Below the pieces are notes generated by a model, which was given only the letters and a program-made list of their open reading frames with translations, did no database searches and was not told the DNA's origin. DNA of 64,000 nucleotides from contig NZ_CP162487.1 of NCBI RefSeq assembly GCF_041240605.1, positions 813,001-877,000 of the forward strand, given 5' to 3'. Made by a program: the position numbers and the translations under genes. The stretch is from Xanthomonas sp. DAR 80977 (GTDB taxonomy: Bacteria; Pseudomonadota; Gammaproteobacteria; Xanthomonadales; Xanthomonadaceae). Shown here piece by piece: positions 1 through 7,652 of this stretch (positions within the stretch are counted from its first letter, which is position 1; each line of letters starts with the position of its first letter).

Positions 1-282
1 GCTGGCGCCGATCCGCAGGATCTGCGTTTCCACGCCGGCGGCCTGGCGAACATGCCGTGGCTGTCGGACGGGCGTTGGTTCCTGCAGCAGTTCCGGCGCT
101 GGGGATGGTTGCCGGCGAGCGGGGCGGGCGCCGGACAGGATGCGGCGCACGATGCGCAGATCGTGGCGCGGGTGCATCGGTTGGAGACGTATCGTGCGGC
201 GGCGGCGCAGGTGGGGGTTGCGGTGCCGGCACGCGACGGGCGCGAGGATGGGTTGCCGGATTGGAGCGCTGGACAGCGATGA
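1..282 (+). CDS. NasS/NrtA-like nitrate-binding protein, C-terminal part (5' truncated)
   Basis: The reading frame is open from the window edge to a TGA at 280-282, giving the last 93 residues. The segment PWLSDGRWFLQQFRRWGWL is typical of the C-terminal lobe of the CmpA/NrtA/NasS family of nitrate- or bicarbonate-binding proteins. Members either feed an ABC transporter (NrtA) or act as the cytoplasmic nitrate sensor NasS, which holds the ANTAR protein NasT inactive. No permease gene follows, and the nitrate operon downstream has a leader of the kind NasT acts on, so I favour NasS; this is inference, since the N-terminus and any signal peptide lie outside the window. NasS and NrtA cannot be told apart from this fragment. 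Confidence 0.7.
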   Translation, partial: AGADPQDLRFHAGGLANMPWLSDGRWFLQQFRRWGWLPASGAGAGQDAAHDAQIVARVHRLETYRAAAAQVGVAVPARDGREDGLPDWSAGQR

Positions 283-398
283 AGCGCTTCGACGACGCGC
301 TGTTGGATGGGGTCGCGTCGACTATTGTCGACCTCGAACAGGCAGTCGAGTGTGGGGACGTGCCCACCATGAATGCCATCCGGGGGGCGGTTGAGTAA
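279..398 (+). CDS. Possible 39-residue ORF overlapping the end of the NasS-like gene
   Basis: An ATG at 279 overlaps the upstream TGA by ATGA and opens 39 codons (MKRFDDALLD... to ...AIRGAVE) ending in TAA. It also overlaps the -35 region of the tacA promoter. I recognise no family. It could be a short translationally coupled protein, the remnant of a gene cut off when the toxin-antitoxin pair arrived, or chance. Only the overlap geometry supports it. Confidence 0.2.
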   Translation: MKRFDDALLDGVASTIVDLEQAVECGDVPTMNAIRGAVE

Positions 399-429
399 TT
401 CTGCCTGTGTATGTACATTGTGTGTACAG
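391..429 (+). promoter_or_regulatory. tacA promoter with palindromic operator
   Basis: TTGAGT (391-396) and TACATT (414-419) are separated by exactly 17 bp and make a plausible sigma-70 promoter. TGTAC (412-416) and GTACA (425-429) form an inverted repeat over the -10 box and the expected start site. Antitoxins of the DUF1778/TacA family bind such sites through their ribbon-helix-helix domain to repress their own operon; that role is inferred here. Confidence 0.6.
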
Positions 430-444
430 ACAGGAGAATCTGCG

Positions 445-717
445 ATGGGCGCCCCTACCAGCAAAGTCATCAATTTTCGGGCGCCTGCCGCCAAACAGGC
501 CCTGATCGACCATGCCGTGGAAGTCAGCGGCATGAATCGCACCGAGTTCATTCTGGAGGCCGCCTGCGAGAAGGCGCGCGAGATGCTGGCCGACCAGACC
601 CGATTCGCCCTGAGCGAGCAGAACCTGCGGCGTTTCAATGCGCTGCTCGATGCCCCGCTGGAGAGCAATGCGGCGATCCGGCGCCTATTGAGTACTCCAG
701 CGCCTTGGGAGCGCTGA
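445..717 (+). CDS. tacA: DUF1778 (TacA-type) antitoxin
   Basis: A 90-residue protein. Residues about 6-45 (INFRAPAAKQALIDHA, then SGMNRTEFILEAA) match the ribbon-helix-helix DNA-binding fold of DUF1778 antitoxins, and the C-terminal tail from about 60 on would wrap the toxin. The ATG at 445 was chosen because CAGGAGA (431-437) lies at good distance; the same frame is open further upstream but across the promoter. The GNAT toxin gene follows after 3 bp. The family neutralises an acetyltransferase that blocks the amino group of charged tRNAs, and represses its own operon with the toxin as co-repressor. Gene order and sizes are exactly those of TacAT modules. Confidence 0.88.
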   Translation: MGAPTSKVINFRAPAAKQALIDHAVEVSGMNRTEFILEAACEKAREMLADQTRFALSEQNLRRFNALLDAPLESNAAIRRLLSTPAPWER

Positions 718-720
718 GTC

Positions 721-1197
721 TTGCCGCTCACTGCGCCCGGCCCGCTCAACGATGGGCATCGGCTGGACGACTTCGCATGCAGTGCGCCGGAACTGACCAG
801 GTGGTTGTTGCAGCGCGCGCGTCAGAATCAGGTGTCTGGCGCATCGAGGTGCTTCGTCGTCTGCGACGAGCAGCAGCGCGTCGTGGGCTACTACGCGCTG
901 GCGGCCGGTGTGGTGGCGCATGAAGATGCGCCTGGCCGCATCCGTCGCAACATGCCCAACCCGGTTCCAGTCATCGTGCTGGGGCGTCTGGCCGTGCACG
1001 TCGACTGGGTTGGCCAAGGAATCGGCAAGGGGTTGCTCAAGGACGCCGTACAACGAACGCTGCAGGTGTGCGAGCAGGTGGGTGCGCGTGCGCTGCTGTG
1101 TCACGCCTTCGATGAAGCGGCGAAGGCGTTCTATCTCAAACACGGTTTCATCGTCTCGCCCATCCACGACTTGACGGTGATGTTGCCGCTTAGGTGA
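721..1197 (+). CDS. tacT: GNAT-family toxin (TacT-type tRNA acetyltransferase)
   Basis: A 158-residue protein starting at a TTG 3 bp after tacA; the N-terminal pattern L-x-x-P-x-P-L-x-x-x-H is the usual start of TacT proteins and supports TTG. The acetyl-CoA loop is at 99-104 (QGIGKG). Tyr138 in AKAFYLKHGF sits where the catalytic tyrosine of TacT lies. Family members acetylate the alpha-amino group of aminoacylated tRNAs and stop translation; which tRNA this one targets cannot be read from the sequence. All key elements look intact, so the module is probably functional. Coupling and the weak TTG start should keep toxin below antitoxin. Confidence 0.87.
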   Translation: MPLTAPGPLNDGHRLDDFACSAPELTRWLLQRARQNQVSGASRCFVVCDEQQRVVGYYALAAGVVAHEDAPGRIRRNMPNPVPVIVLGRLAVHVDWVGQGIGKGLLKDAVQRTLQVCEQVGARALLCHAFDEAAKAFYLKHGFIVSPIHDLTVMLPLR

Positions 1198-1205
1198 TGC
1201 TCGAT

Positions 1206-1229
1206 ACTCTTGTCCAGACTCTTGTCCAG
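1206..1229. repeat. 12-bp tandem duplication
   Basis: ACTCTTGTCCAG occurs twice head to tail just after the tacT stop codon. It is the only distinct feature I see in the gap 1198-1321. Confidence 0.6.
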
Positions 1230-1321
1230 GTCGCATGGGAGCAGGGCTGGACGGAACACTCGCTGCATTCGACGTCGCCTTGCAGTGCGGCTTGACGCAA
1301 ACGCTCGCCAATGGATGACGA

Positions 1322-1837
1322 ATGGCCAATGCACTCGTTGCTCTGGCGCTGATCGAAGCTGCCCTGCTGGTTTTATGGAGCCGCACCTATTGGTCGTGGG
1401 GGCTGCCATTGTTCAGCCGGCGCATCGCGGTGCCGACCTCCGCACTGCTGCACTTTCCTTTCGAGCGGTTGGAAGGCGAAGTCGCGGCCGAGAAATGGCC
1501 CGCACTGGTGTTCCGCCCGCTGTGCAAACGCACCTGGGCGTTCCGCGAAAGCTTCGGGATCCACTTCGGCTGGCGCTATCCGCCGATCATGCGCGGGCTG
1601 ATCGTGATCGACCGGCAACGCAGCGAGATCCGCGTGGTCGGCTTGTGTAGCTGGGCGGTGCTGTTTGTCGTCGCCACGCTGGTCCTGGCGCTCGCGGAGA
1701 AGCCCGCCGCGGTGCCGATCGTCGCAGTGCTGCTCGGTGGGAACTATCTCGTGCAACGGCACAGGTTCGTGGCCGTCGATTCGGCGGTGCGCAGGCTGAT
1801 GATGCACTGCAAGCCGGAGCGGCGGATCGATGGGTGA
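1322..1837 (+). CDS. Hypothetical inner-membrane protein
   Basis: A 171-residue protein. A hydrophobic helix at about 3-19 and a longer hydrophobic stretch at about 107-144 (two helices) flank a soluble part of roughly 85 residues rich in aromatic and basic residues. I recognise no family. The start at 1322 puts the first membrane segment at the very N-terminus; no strong ribosome site is visible. The fold resembles small unannotated membrane proteins that accumulate beside mobile modules, but that is only an impression. Confidence 0.6.
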   Translation: MANALVALALIEAALLVLWSRTYWSWGLPLFSRRIAVPTSALLHFPFERLEGEVAAEKWPALVFRPLCKRTWAFRESFGIHFGWRYPPIMRGLIVIDRQRSEIRVVGLCSWAVLFVVATLVLALAEKPAAVPIVAVLLGGNYLVQRHRFVAVDSAVRRLMMHCKPERRIDG

Positions 1838-1987
1838 TCACTGGATGCGAACGCTCGCGCTGGCGATCGCGAGGCTCCAAGCCCGGTGATGCCGGTGCCG
1901 CGGCGGCGTGTCCGGCAGCGCGGTCAGGTGATCCAACGCCGTCCGGACTGGCTTATGATCCGCCTTCTCAAATCCAGCACCGGCATC

Positions 1988-3973
1988 ATGGACCGAGCCC
2001 GCATGCACCCTGCCTGGCGATCGCGCGTGTCGGCGTGGCTCGCCGCACTCGCGCTGCTGTGGTACATCGCGCCAGCGATGGCACAGACCGCACGCAAGCC
2101 GTCCTCCTACGAATACCGGCCAGGCAGCAATCCTGCGCTCCAGCCGACCAAGGGACCGGATTTCCTGCCCCGCATCGACAGCCGCGCGCAGTTCATGCAG
2201 CTCGCCCGCGTCTACAACGCCGGCACCGCGCTGGAGATGCCGCATCTGATCTTCGTGATCGACCGGCAGGATGCCGCACGCATCTACTACATCAATACGC
2301 CGCGCTATCCGTTGCACGAGCAGTTCGTGCAGCGCCAGCGGCTGCTGCGCGGCATGGACAAGGCGGCGCGCAACGCGCAGTACCGCGACCCGCAGCGGCG
2401 GTTCCTGTTCGGCACCATCAGCTGGCAGCAGGACCTGCCCGGCTACACCTACGAGTTCTGGGAGGGCGACAAGCTCACCGTGCCCTTGCTGCGGCAGACC
2501 GACGACGTGGTGCGCGCCTCGTTCCGCGAGCCGATCCGCTTCAAGACCAATTCCACCCAGCACGAGCAGCTGGCCAGCTCCATGGGGCTGGCTTACGTCA
2601 GCCAGGAAGCGCTGCTGCGCGAGCAGCGCTTCCTGCCGTTGAACACCGGCCGCGCCGAGGGGCGGCTGCGCATCGTGCGCTCCGAGGAGCAGCTGCGCAC
2701 GCTGTCGCCGCGCGACATCCCGGTGCTGGACGAGGTACCCATCGCGCTGTCGCCGGTCGCAGGCCTGGTGACCCAGCGTCCGTCCACCCTGCTGTCCCAC
2801 GTCAACCTGCTGGCCAAGGGTTGGGGCATTCCGAATGTCTATGTGCGCGACGCCCAGGATGCGCTGCGCCAGTACGACGGACAGTGGGTGGCGCTGGACG
2901 TCACCCACAACGACTACCGGGTGACGCTGCTGGCGCGCCCGGCACGAGCGCCGTCCTCCAAGGCGTCCCGCGCAGCGACCGGCGCTCTGCCGCGCCCGGA
3001 CCTGACGGTGGTCGCGCTCAAGCCCCTGACGGCGCTGCGCGCGCGCGACAGCGGCCACTGCGGGGTGAAGGCGGCCAACCTCGGCACGCTGAAGGCGGCG
3101 CTGCCGCCTGCCGCGCGCGTGCCGGACGGCTTCTGCATCCCGTTCTCCTACTATCAGGCGACGATGCAGCGGCTACAGGTCGCCGAGCGTCTGCGCGCGC
3201 TGCAGCGTCGCCCGGGCTTCGCGACCGACCCGAACGTCCGCCGCGACGCGTTGGCGGCATTGCGTGCCGAGATCGCCGATGCCGCGCCCGATCCCGCCTT
3301 CGTTCGCGCCCTCGACGCGCAATGGCAGGGCCAGTTGCACGCTGGCGCGGTGTTCGTGCGCAGTTCGTCCAACTCCGAGGACCTGCCGGGTTTCAGCGGT
3401 GCCGGCCTGTACACCACCGTCCCCAACGTGACCCGTGCCGATGCCCTGGCCAAGGCCGTGCAGACGGTGTGGGCGTCGGTCTACAACTTCGAGGCGTACG
3501 AGGCGCGCACGGCGGCAGCGCTGCAACAGGATGCGGTGGCCATGGCGGTGCTGGTGCAACTCGCCGCGCCCTCCGACAGTTCGGGCGTGATGATCACCCG
3601 CGATCCGTTCGATGCGGCCCGCCGCCACATCACCTACATCTCGGCCAAGCGCGGGCTCGGCATCCGCGTGGTGGAGGGCAAGCGCCAGGCCGAACAGGTG
3701 ATGTACTCGAGCTGGTCCAAGGCGGTGCAGGTCCTGAGCCGCTCGGCCGAGGACACGCAGCTCGTGGCCGATGCAAGCGGCGGCGTCCGCGAGGTGCCCA
3801 TCACCGGCTCGCGCCAGGTGCTGACCGACGCGCTCATCGCGCGGCTGGCGAAGGTGGGCGCCGCGACCAAGCAGGCGCTGGGTGGCGCGGACCAGGACAT
3901 CGAGTGGGCCGTGGTCGGCGACGAGGTGGTGATCCTGCAGTCGCGGCCGTATGTGGACAGAAGCGCGCGATAG
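1988..3973 (+). CDS. Exported PEP/pyruvate-binding (dikinase-like) protein
   Basis: 661 residues from ATG 1988 (an in-frame ATG at 2003 is the alternative). A signal peptide ends near AMAQ (about residue 33). An N-terminal domain of unknown type, containing RFLFGTISW and YTYEFWEGD, is followed by a swivelling phosphohistidine-type segment with LSHV at His271, then an ATP-grasp domain from about 359 (KAANLG) with VRSSSNSEDLPG near 457 and AVLVQ. Phosphohistidine before ATP-grasp is the reverse of PEP synthase and PPDK and is the order seen in plant glucan, water dikinases. The GAGLYTTVPNV stretch also resembles that group. An exported ATP-dependent enzyme is odd because ATP is scarce in the periplasm. 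Activity and substrate are unknown. Confidence 0.8.
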   Translation: MDRARMHPAWRSRVSAWLAALALLWYIAPAMAQTARKPSSYEYRPGSNPALQPTKGPDFLPRIDSRAQFMQLARVYNAGTALEMPHLIFVIDRQDAARIYYINTPRYPLHEQFVQRQRLLRGMDKAARNAQYRDPQRRFLFGTISWQQDLPGYTYEFWEGDKLTVPLLRQTDDVVRASFREPIRFKTNSTQHEQLASSMGLAYVSQEALLREQRFLPLNTGRAEGRLRIVRSEEQLRTLSPRDIPVLDEVPIALSPVAGLVTQRPSTLLSHVNLLAKGWGIPNVYVRDAQDALRQYDGQWVALDVTHNDYRVTLLARPARAPSSKASRAATGALPRPDLTVVALKPLTALRARDSGHCGVKAANLGTLKAALPPAARVPDGFCIPFSYYQATMQRLQVAERLRALQRRPGFATDPNVRRDALAALRAEIADAAPDPAFVRALDAQWQGQLHAGAVFVRSSSNSEDLPGFSGAGLYTTVPNVTRADALAKAVQTVWASVYNFEAYEARTAAALQQDAVAMAVLVQLAAPSDSSGVMITRDPFDAARRHITYISAKRGLGIRVVEGKRQAEQVMYSSWSKAVQVLSRSAEDTQLVADASGGVREVPITGSRQVLTDALIARLAKVGAATKQALGGADQDIEWAVVGDEVVILQSRPYVDRSAR

Positions 3974-4027
3974 CGGGCCGTTGCCGTGCCCTTGGCGGTC
4001 GCCTGCCGCATGCCAAGGTCCGCTTCC

Positions 4028-4082
4028 GGCCGAAAGCGCTCATCGGGAGCAGGAAGGGAGCAGGCAACGGTAGCTTTCGGCC
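4028..4082. terminator. Inverted repeat between convergent genes, possible bidirectional terminator
   Basis: GGCCGAAAGC (4028-4037) and GCTTTCGGCC (4073-4082) are perfect 10-bp complements around a 35-nt loop, midway between the ends of the dikinase-like gene (+) and the AraC gene (-). The loop holds GGAGCAGG twice. There is no T-tract, so terminator function is inferred from position only. Confidence 0.4.
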
Positions 4083-4118
4083 CACGGCGGATACCGAACT
4101 GCAGGCAGGATGCGTTTG

Positions 4119-5081
4119 CTAGTGAGAGGAAACGTACACGGCCTCCGGCTGCCTCTGCGGTAGTGCGAAGCTCTCGCGCATGCGCTGCACTTCCTTGGCT
4201 GGGGTGAGCCCGAAGAGGCGCTTGAATTCGCGACTGAACTGCGACGTGCTTTCGAATCCCACGGCATGGCAGGCCCGCACCGCCGTCATCCCCTCCTGGA
4301 CCATGAGCAGGCGCGCCTGATGCAGCCGCGTCGACTTGAGGTACTGCATGGGCGAGGTACAGGTCACGGCCTTGAAGTGGCTATGGAAGGAAGGCGCACT
4401 CATGCCGGCTTCTTCTGCCAGCCGTGCCACATCCAGCGCCTGGGCGTATGACGCGTGGATGAGCCGCAGTGCCTTGCCGATCCTTCCAAACCGGCCCTGC
4501 ATGGACAGGGCGGCGCGCAGGGTGGCGCCCTGCGGACCTGTCAGGATCCGGTAGTACAGTTCGCGCAAAAGGTGGGGGCCGAGAATCGCGGCCTCCATCG
4601 GATCCGCAAGTGCCTGCAGCAGGCGCTGCACGGACAGGTGCATGGCGGTGTCCATCGGGCTGGACATCATGCTCTGCGGCTCGGTGTCGTTTGCAACGCT
4701 CCCATGGCGGTTGATCTCCAGCATGAGCTCGGCGGCCAGCGGGAGTTCCAGGTGCAGATACAGCGCCAGAAGCGGCGCTTTCGCCGAGGCATCCGTTTCC
4801 ATGGTGAACGGCACCGGCACCGAGACTGCCAGATACTGGTTCGCGTCGTAGATGTAGGTGCGCCGGCCGAAGTAGCCGCGTTTTTGCCCCTGGCAGACGA
4901 TCACGATGCCCGGATCGTAGAGCACCGGGGTACGGGCCAACGGGCGGTTCGACCTCAGCAGCCGGACACTGGGGAGGGCGGTCAGGTTATAGCCCTCCTG
5001 CGGCGCCAACGGCAGGACAAGGGCGGCCAGCGGCGCGGGCTCCGCGGCCTGCGGGTGAGGCGGGGTAACCGACGAGTGCAT
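4119..5081 (-). CDS. AraC-family transcriptional regulator (AraC_N type)
   Basis: 320 residues. The N-terminal half matches the AraC_N sensor domain (RTPVLYDPGIVIVCQGQKRG, then YDANQYLAVSVPVPF). The C-terminal 100 residues carry two helix-turn-helix motifs, with LARLAEEAGMSAPSFHSHFK and the family signature CHAVGFESTSQFSREFKRLF. The start at 5081 is the first ATG; the frame is open upstream but crosses the divergent promoter. A short-chain dehydrogenase is transcribed divergently 91 bp away, and regulators of this subfamily very often control such a neighbouring oxidoreductase gene. The inducer is unknown. Confidence 0.88.
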   Translation of the reverse strand: MHSSVTPPHPQAAEPAPLAALVLPLAPQEGYNLTALPSVRLLRSNRPLARTPVLYDPGIVIVCQGQKRGYFGRRTYIYDANQYLAVSVPVPFTMETDASAKAPLLALYLHLELPLAAELMLEINRHGSVANDTEPQSMMSSPMDTAMHLSVQRLLQALADPMEAAILGPHLLRELYYRILTGPQGATLRAALSMQGRFGRIGKALRLIHASYAQALDVARLAEEAGMSAPSFHSHFKAVTCTSPMQYLKSTRLHQARLLMVQEGMTAVRACHAVGFESTSQFSREFKRLFGLTPAKEVQRMRESFALPQRQPEAVYVSSH

Positions 5082-5172
5082 AGGAATAGGCAACTCTGGG
5101 AGGGGTTCACGCCTTATCTGGTGGAGATGGCTTGCGTATTGTGCACCTCCCTCAAGTCTCCCGGAGCGCGAA

Positions 5173-6006
5173 ATGGACCACTCGAAACTGATCCTAATCA
5201 CGGGCGTCGGCAGCGGCTTCGGCCGGGCGCTCGCACGGGAGGCGCTGGCGGCAGGACACCGGGTCGTCGGCACGGTGCGCAACGCCGAAGCCGCGGACGC
5301 CTTCCAGACACTGGCCCCGGCGCGAGCCCATGCGCGCCTTCTCGATGTCACCGACGTCGAGGCGATCGATGCGGTGGTGGGCGAGGTCGAGGCCACCCTC
5401 GGGCCGATCGACGTCCTGGTGAACAACGCCGGCTATGGCCATGAGGGCGTGATGGAGGAGTCGCCACTGGCGGAGCTGAGGCGGCAGTTCGACGTCAACG
5501 TGTTCGGCGCGGTGGCGATGATGAAAGCGGTGCTTCCCGGCATGCGTGCGCGCCGTGTCGGCAGGATCCTCAACATCACCTCGATGGGAGGATTCATCAC
5601 GATGCCGGGCATCGCTTACTACTGCGGCAGCAAATTCGCGCTGGAGGGCATCAGCGAGGCAATGGGCAAGGAAGTCCGTGAACTGGGCATCCATGTGACC
5701 GCTGTGGCGCCGGGTTCTTTCCGCACCGACTGGGCGGGCCGCTCCATGGTGCGCACCCCGCGCTCCATTCGCGATTACGACACGCTGTTCGATCCCATCC
5801 GCGAGCGGCGGCGAGAGATCAGCGGAAAGCAACTGGGCGATCCGGACAAGGCGGCGCGGGCCATGCTCCAGATCATCGAAAGTGACGCACCCCCTGCCCA
5901 TCTGCTGCTGGGAAGCGATGCATTGACCTTGGTTCGCGAGAAGGTGACCCGCCTTCAGGAAGAACTTGTGCAGTGGGAGCACCTGACGCGATCAACCGAC
6001 GGCTGA
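5173..6006 (+). CDS. Short-chain dehydrogenase/reductase
   Basis: A 277-residue classical SDR. The NAD(P)-binding motif TGVGSGFG is at 10-17, NNAG at about 85-88, the catalytic Ser in NITSMGG at about 137, and the YxxxK pair is Tyr150/Lys154 (YCGSK). C-terminal residues vary with substrate and do not identify it. Nicotinamide preference is also unclear. The gene is divergent from the AraC regulator, which probably controls it. It lies just upstream of the nitrate operon but has no evident link to it. Confidence 0.88.
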   Translation: MDHSKLILITGVGSGFGRALAREALAAGHRVVGTVRNAEAADAFQTLAPARAHARLLDVTDVEAIDAVVGEVEATLGPIDVLVNNAGYGHEGVMEESPLAELRRQFDVNVFGAVAMMKAVLPGMRARRVGRILNITSMGGFITMPGIAYYCGSKFALEGISEAMGKEVRELGIHVTAVAPGSFRTDWAGRSMVRTPRSIRDYDTLFDPIRERRREISGKQLGDPDKAARAMLQIIESDAPPAHLLLGSDALTLVREKVTRLQEELVQWEHLTRSTDG

Positions 6007-6069
6007 GGGGCGACAGTGGCCTAAGCAATTGCAATCGATCTCCTCACGCTTGCCGCGACGCACGATAAA

Positions 6070-6084
6070 GGTGCGCTGCGCACC
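6070..6084. repeat. 15-bp palindrome downstream of the SDR gene
   Basis: GGTGCGC-T-GCGCACC lies 64 bp after the SDR stop. It could be a terminator stem without T-tract or an operator. The rest of 6007-6200 shows nothing else that I can name. Confidence 0.3.
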
Positions 6085-6204
6085 ACTTGTGTTCGTCGGC
6101 GCGCGACGCGGTCAGCGGTCTGCAGCGCCGCAACTTGCTGATGAACTAGCCAACGCCTTGAATTTTCGGATGATTCGGCTTCGCCGCCGCCACCGCGAAC
6201 ACTT

Positions 6205-6218
6205 GGCACGCCGATTGC
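6205..6218 (+). promoter_or_regulatory. Sigma-54 promoter of the nitrate assimilation operon
   Basis: The sequence TTGGCACGCCGATTGC (6203-6218) matches the -24/-12 consensus TGGCACG-N4-TTGC: GG at 6205-6206 and GC at 6217-6218 with exactly 10 bp between. Transcription should start near 6230. Sigma-54 promoters need an enhancer-binding activator, for nitrogen genes usually NtrC, so the operon would be switched on by nitrogen limitation. I did not identify an NtrC enhancer site. Confidence 0.75.
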
Positions 6219-6265
6219 GATAGCTCCAGCGCGGATGCAACGGGGTGTCCGCACCAACTCGATTC

Positions 6266-6345
6266 GGCAGGCGGGCCAACGGCGGTCCGCCTGCCCAGAC
6301 AACGGCGTCTTCCGGTGCGAACCGGACGGCGCCGTTTTCGTTTTT
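6266..6345 (+). promoter_or_regulatory. ANTAR-type antitermination leader of the nitrate operon
   Basis: Hairpin 1: arms 6266-6277 and 6284-6295 pair over 12 bp with one G-T pair and close a six-base loop AACGGC (6278-6283), with A at position 1 and G at position 4. Hairpin 2: CCGG (6312-6315) and CCGG (6322-6325) close a six-base loop TGCGAA with G at position 4, and this hairpin forms the top of a terminator. Paired hairpins with hexaloops carrying A1 and G4 are the known RNA target of ANTAR antiterminators such as NasR and NasT; loop 2 departs from consensus at position 1. The expected model is nitrate freeing NasT from NasS, NasT stabilising the hairpins, and read-through into the operon. 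Confidence 0.72.
6301..6345 (+). terminator. Leader terminator before the nitrate transporter gene
   Basis: AACGGCG (6301-6307) pairs with CGCCGTT (6330-6336), with the CCGG/CCGG inner stem above it, followed by the T-rich run TTTTCGTTTTT ending at 6345. It lies between the sigma-54 promoter and the first gene, so it must be an attenuator, not an end-of-operon terminator. Confidence 0.75.
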
Positions 6346-6418
6346 CCCTCCCCTCGACTACCGCGCGCTGCGGGTGGTTTGCAGCGCTGCGGCCCAACGT
6401 TTCTCGGAGATGGCGCGG

Positions 6419-7627
6419 ATGAATCGATCGTTCTGGCAAGCCGGGCATACGCCCACGCTGTTGTCGGCGTTCCTGTACTTCGACCTGAGCTTCATGGTCT
6501 GGTACCTGCTCGGCCCGCTGCAGGTGCAGATCGCCGCGGCGCTGCAGCTGGACACGCAGCAGCGCGCGCTGATGGTGGCGGTGCCGATCCTGTGCGGGGC
6601 GGTGCTGCGGTTGTTCCTGGGCATGCTTGCCGACGTGATCGGCGCAAAGCGCGCGGGCGTGCTGGCGCAGGTGCTGGTGATCGTGGCGCTGGCGGTGGCG
6701 TGGCAACTGGGCGTGCACAGTTTTGCGCAGGTGCTGCTGCTGGGGCTGATGCTGGGCGTGGCCGGGGCCTCGTTCGCGGTGGCGCTGCCGCTGGCCTCGC
6801 GCTGGTATCCGCCGCAGCACCAGGGCACGGCAATGGGCATCGCCGGCGCCGGCAATTCCGGCACGGTGTTCGCGGCGCTGTTCGCGCCGGTGTTGGCCAC
6901 CGCGTTTGGCTACCAGGCGGTGTTCGGGCTGGCCTGCATTCCGCTGGCGCTGACCTTGCTGGTGTTCGCGCTGTGCGCCAAGGACGCGCCGGTGGAGGTG
7001 CCGCGCAAGTACCTGGGCGACTACGCGCGGGTGCTGGTTGGCAATCGCGATTCGTGGTGGTTCATGCTGTTCTACGCGATCACCTTCGGCGGCTTCGCCG
7101 GGTTCGCCAGCGCCTTGCCGGGCTACTTCCACGATCAATTCGACTTCTCGCCCAAGCTCGCCGGCTGGGCCACCGCGGCCTGCGTGCTGGCCGGCTCGGT
7201 GATGCGGCCGCTGGGCGGCGCGCTGGCCGACCGCATCGGCGGCACCCGCACGCTGCTGTCGATCTATCTGCTGGTGGCGCTGCTGGTCGCCGCCGCGGCG
7301 GTCGGCGTCGGCGGCCCGGCGGCGACGGTGGCGCTGTTCGTGCTGACCCTGCTGTGCCTTGGCACCGGCAACGGTGCGGTGTTCCAGCTGGTGCCGCAGC
7401 GCTTCGGCCGCGACATCGGGCTGATGACCGGGCTGATCGGCATGGCCGGCGGCATCGGCGGCTTCCTGCTCGCCGCGGGGCTGGGCATCGTCAAGCAGCA
7501 CACCGGCAGCTATGCGCTGGGGCTGTGGCTGTTCGCCGGCTGCGCGCTGCTGGCCTGGGGCCTGCTGTCCAACGTCAAGCAGCACTGGCGCAGCCAATGG
7601 GCCGCGGCCGGCGCGGCGCGCGTCTGA
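6419..7627 (+). CDS. narK: Nitrate/nitrite MFS transporter (NarK/NasA family)
   Basis: 402 residues with about twelve membrane segments. MFS motif A (GMLADVIGAKRA) follows helix 2. The nitrate signature GAGNSGTVFAALFAP, with the conserved Asn-Ser, is present, as is the second-half equivalent GGFAGFASALPGYF. I chose ATG 6419 over 6410 because CGGAG at 6405-6409 is spaced 9 nt from it; the frame is open upstream through the leader RNA, which cannot be coding. It brings nitrate across the inner membrane for the reductases encoded next. It is the first gene of an operon controlled by the sigma-54 promoter and attenuator. Confidence 0.9.
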   Translation: MNRSFWQAGHTPTLLSAFLYFDLSFMVWYLLGPLQVQIAAALQLDTQQRALMVAVPILCGAVLRLFLGMLADVIGAKRAGVLAQVLVIVALAVAWQLGVHSFAQVLLLGLMLGVAGASFAVALPLASRWYPPQHQGTAMGIAGAGNSGTVFAALFAPVLATAFGYQAVFGLACIPLALTLLVFALCAKDAPVEVPRKYLGDYARVLVGNRDSWWFMLFYAITFGGFAGFASALPGYFHDQFDFSPKLAGWATAACVLAGSVMRPLGGALADRIGGTRTLLSIYLLVALLVAAAAVGVGGPAATVALFVLTLLCLGTGNGAVFQLVPQRFGRDIGLMTGLIGMAGGIGGFLLAAGLGIVKQHTGSYALGLWLFAGCALLAWGLLSNVKQHWRSQWAAAGAARV

Positions 7628-7652
7628 TCCCCTCCACCGAAGCGAGACGCGC

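Noticed and set aside
1834..4122. 762-codon plus-strand frame overlapping the dikinase-like gene
   Set aside because: Shadow frame with Arg/Ala-rich low-complexity product; the 1988-3973 frame holds the signal peptide and motifs.
6245..6418. Upstream start for the nitrate transporter within the leader
   Set aside because: The added residues would be encoded by the hairpins and terminator; the ribosome site fits ATG 6419.
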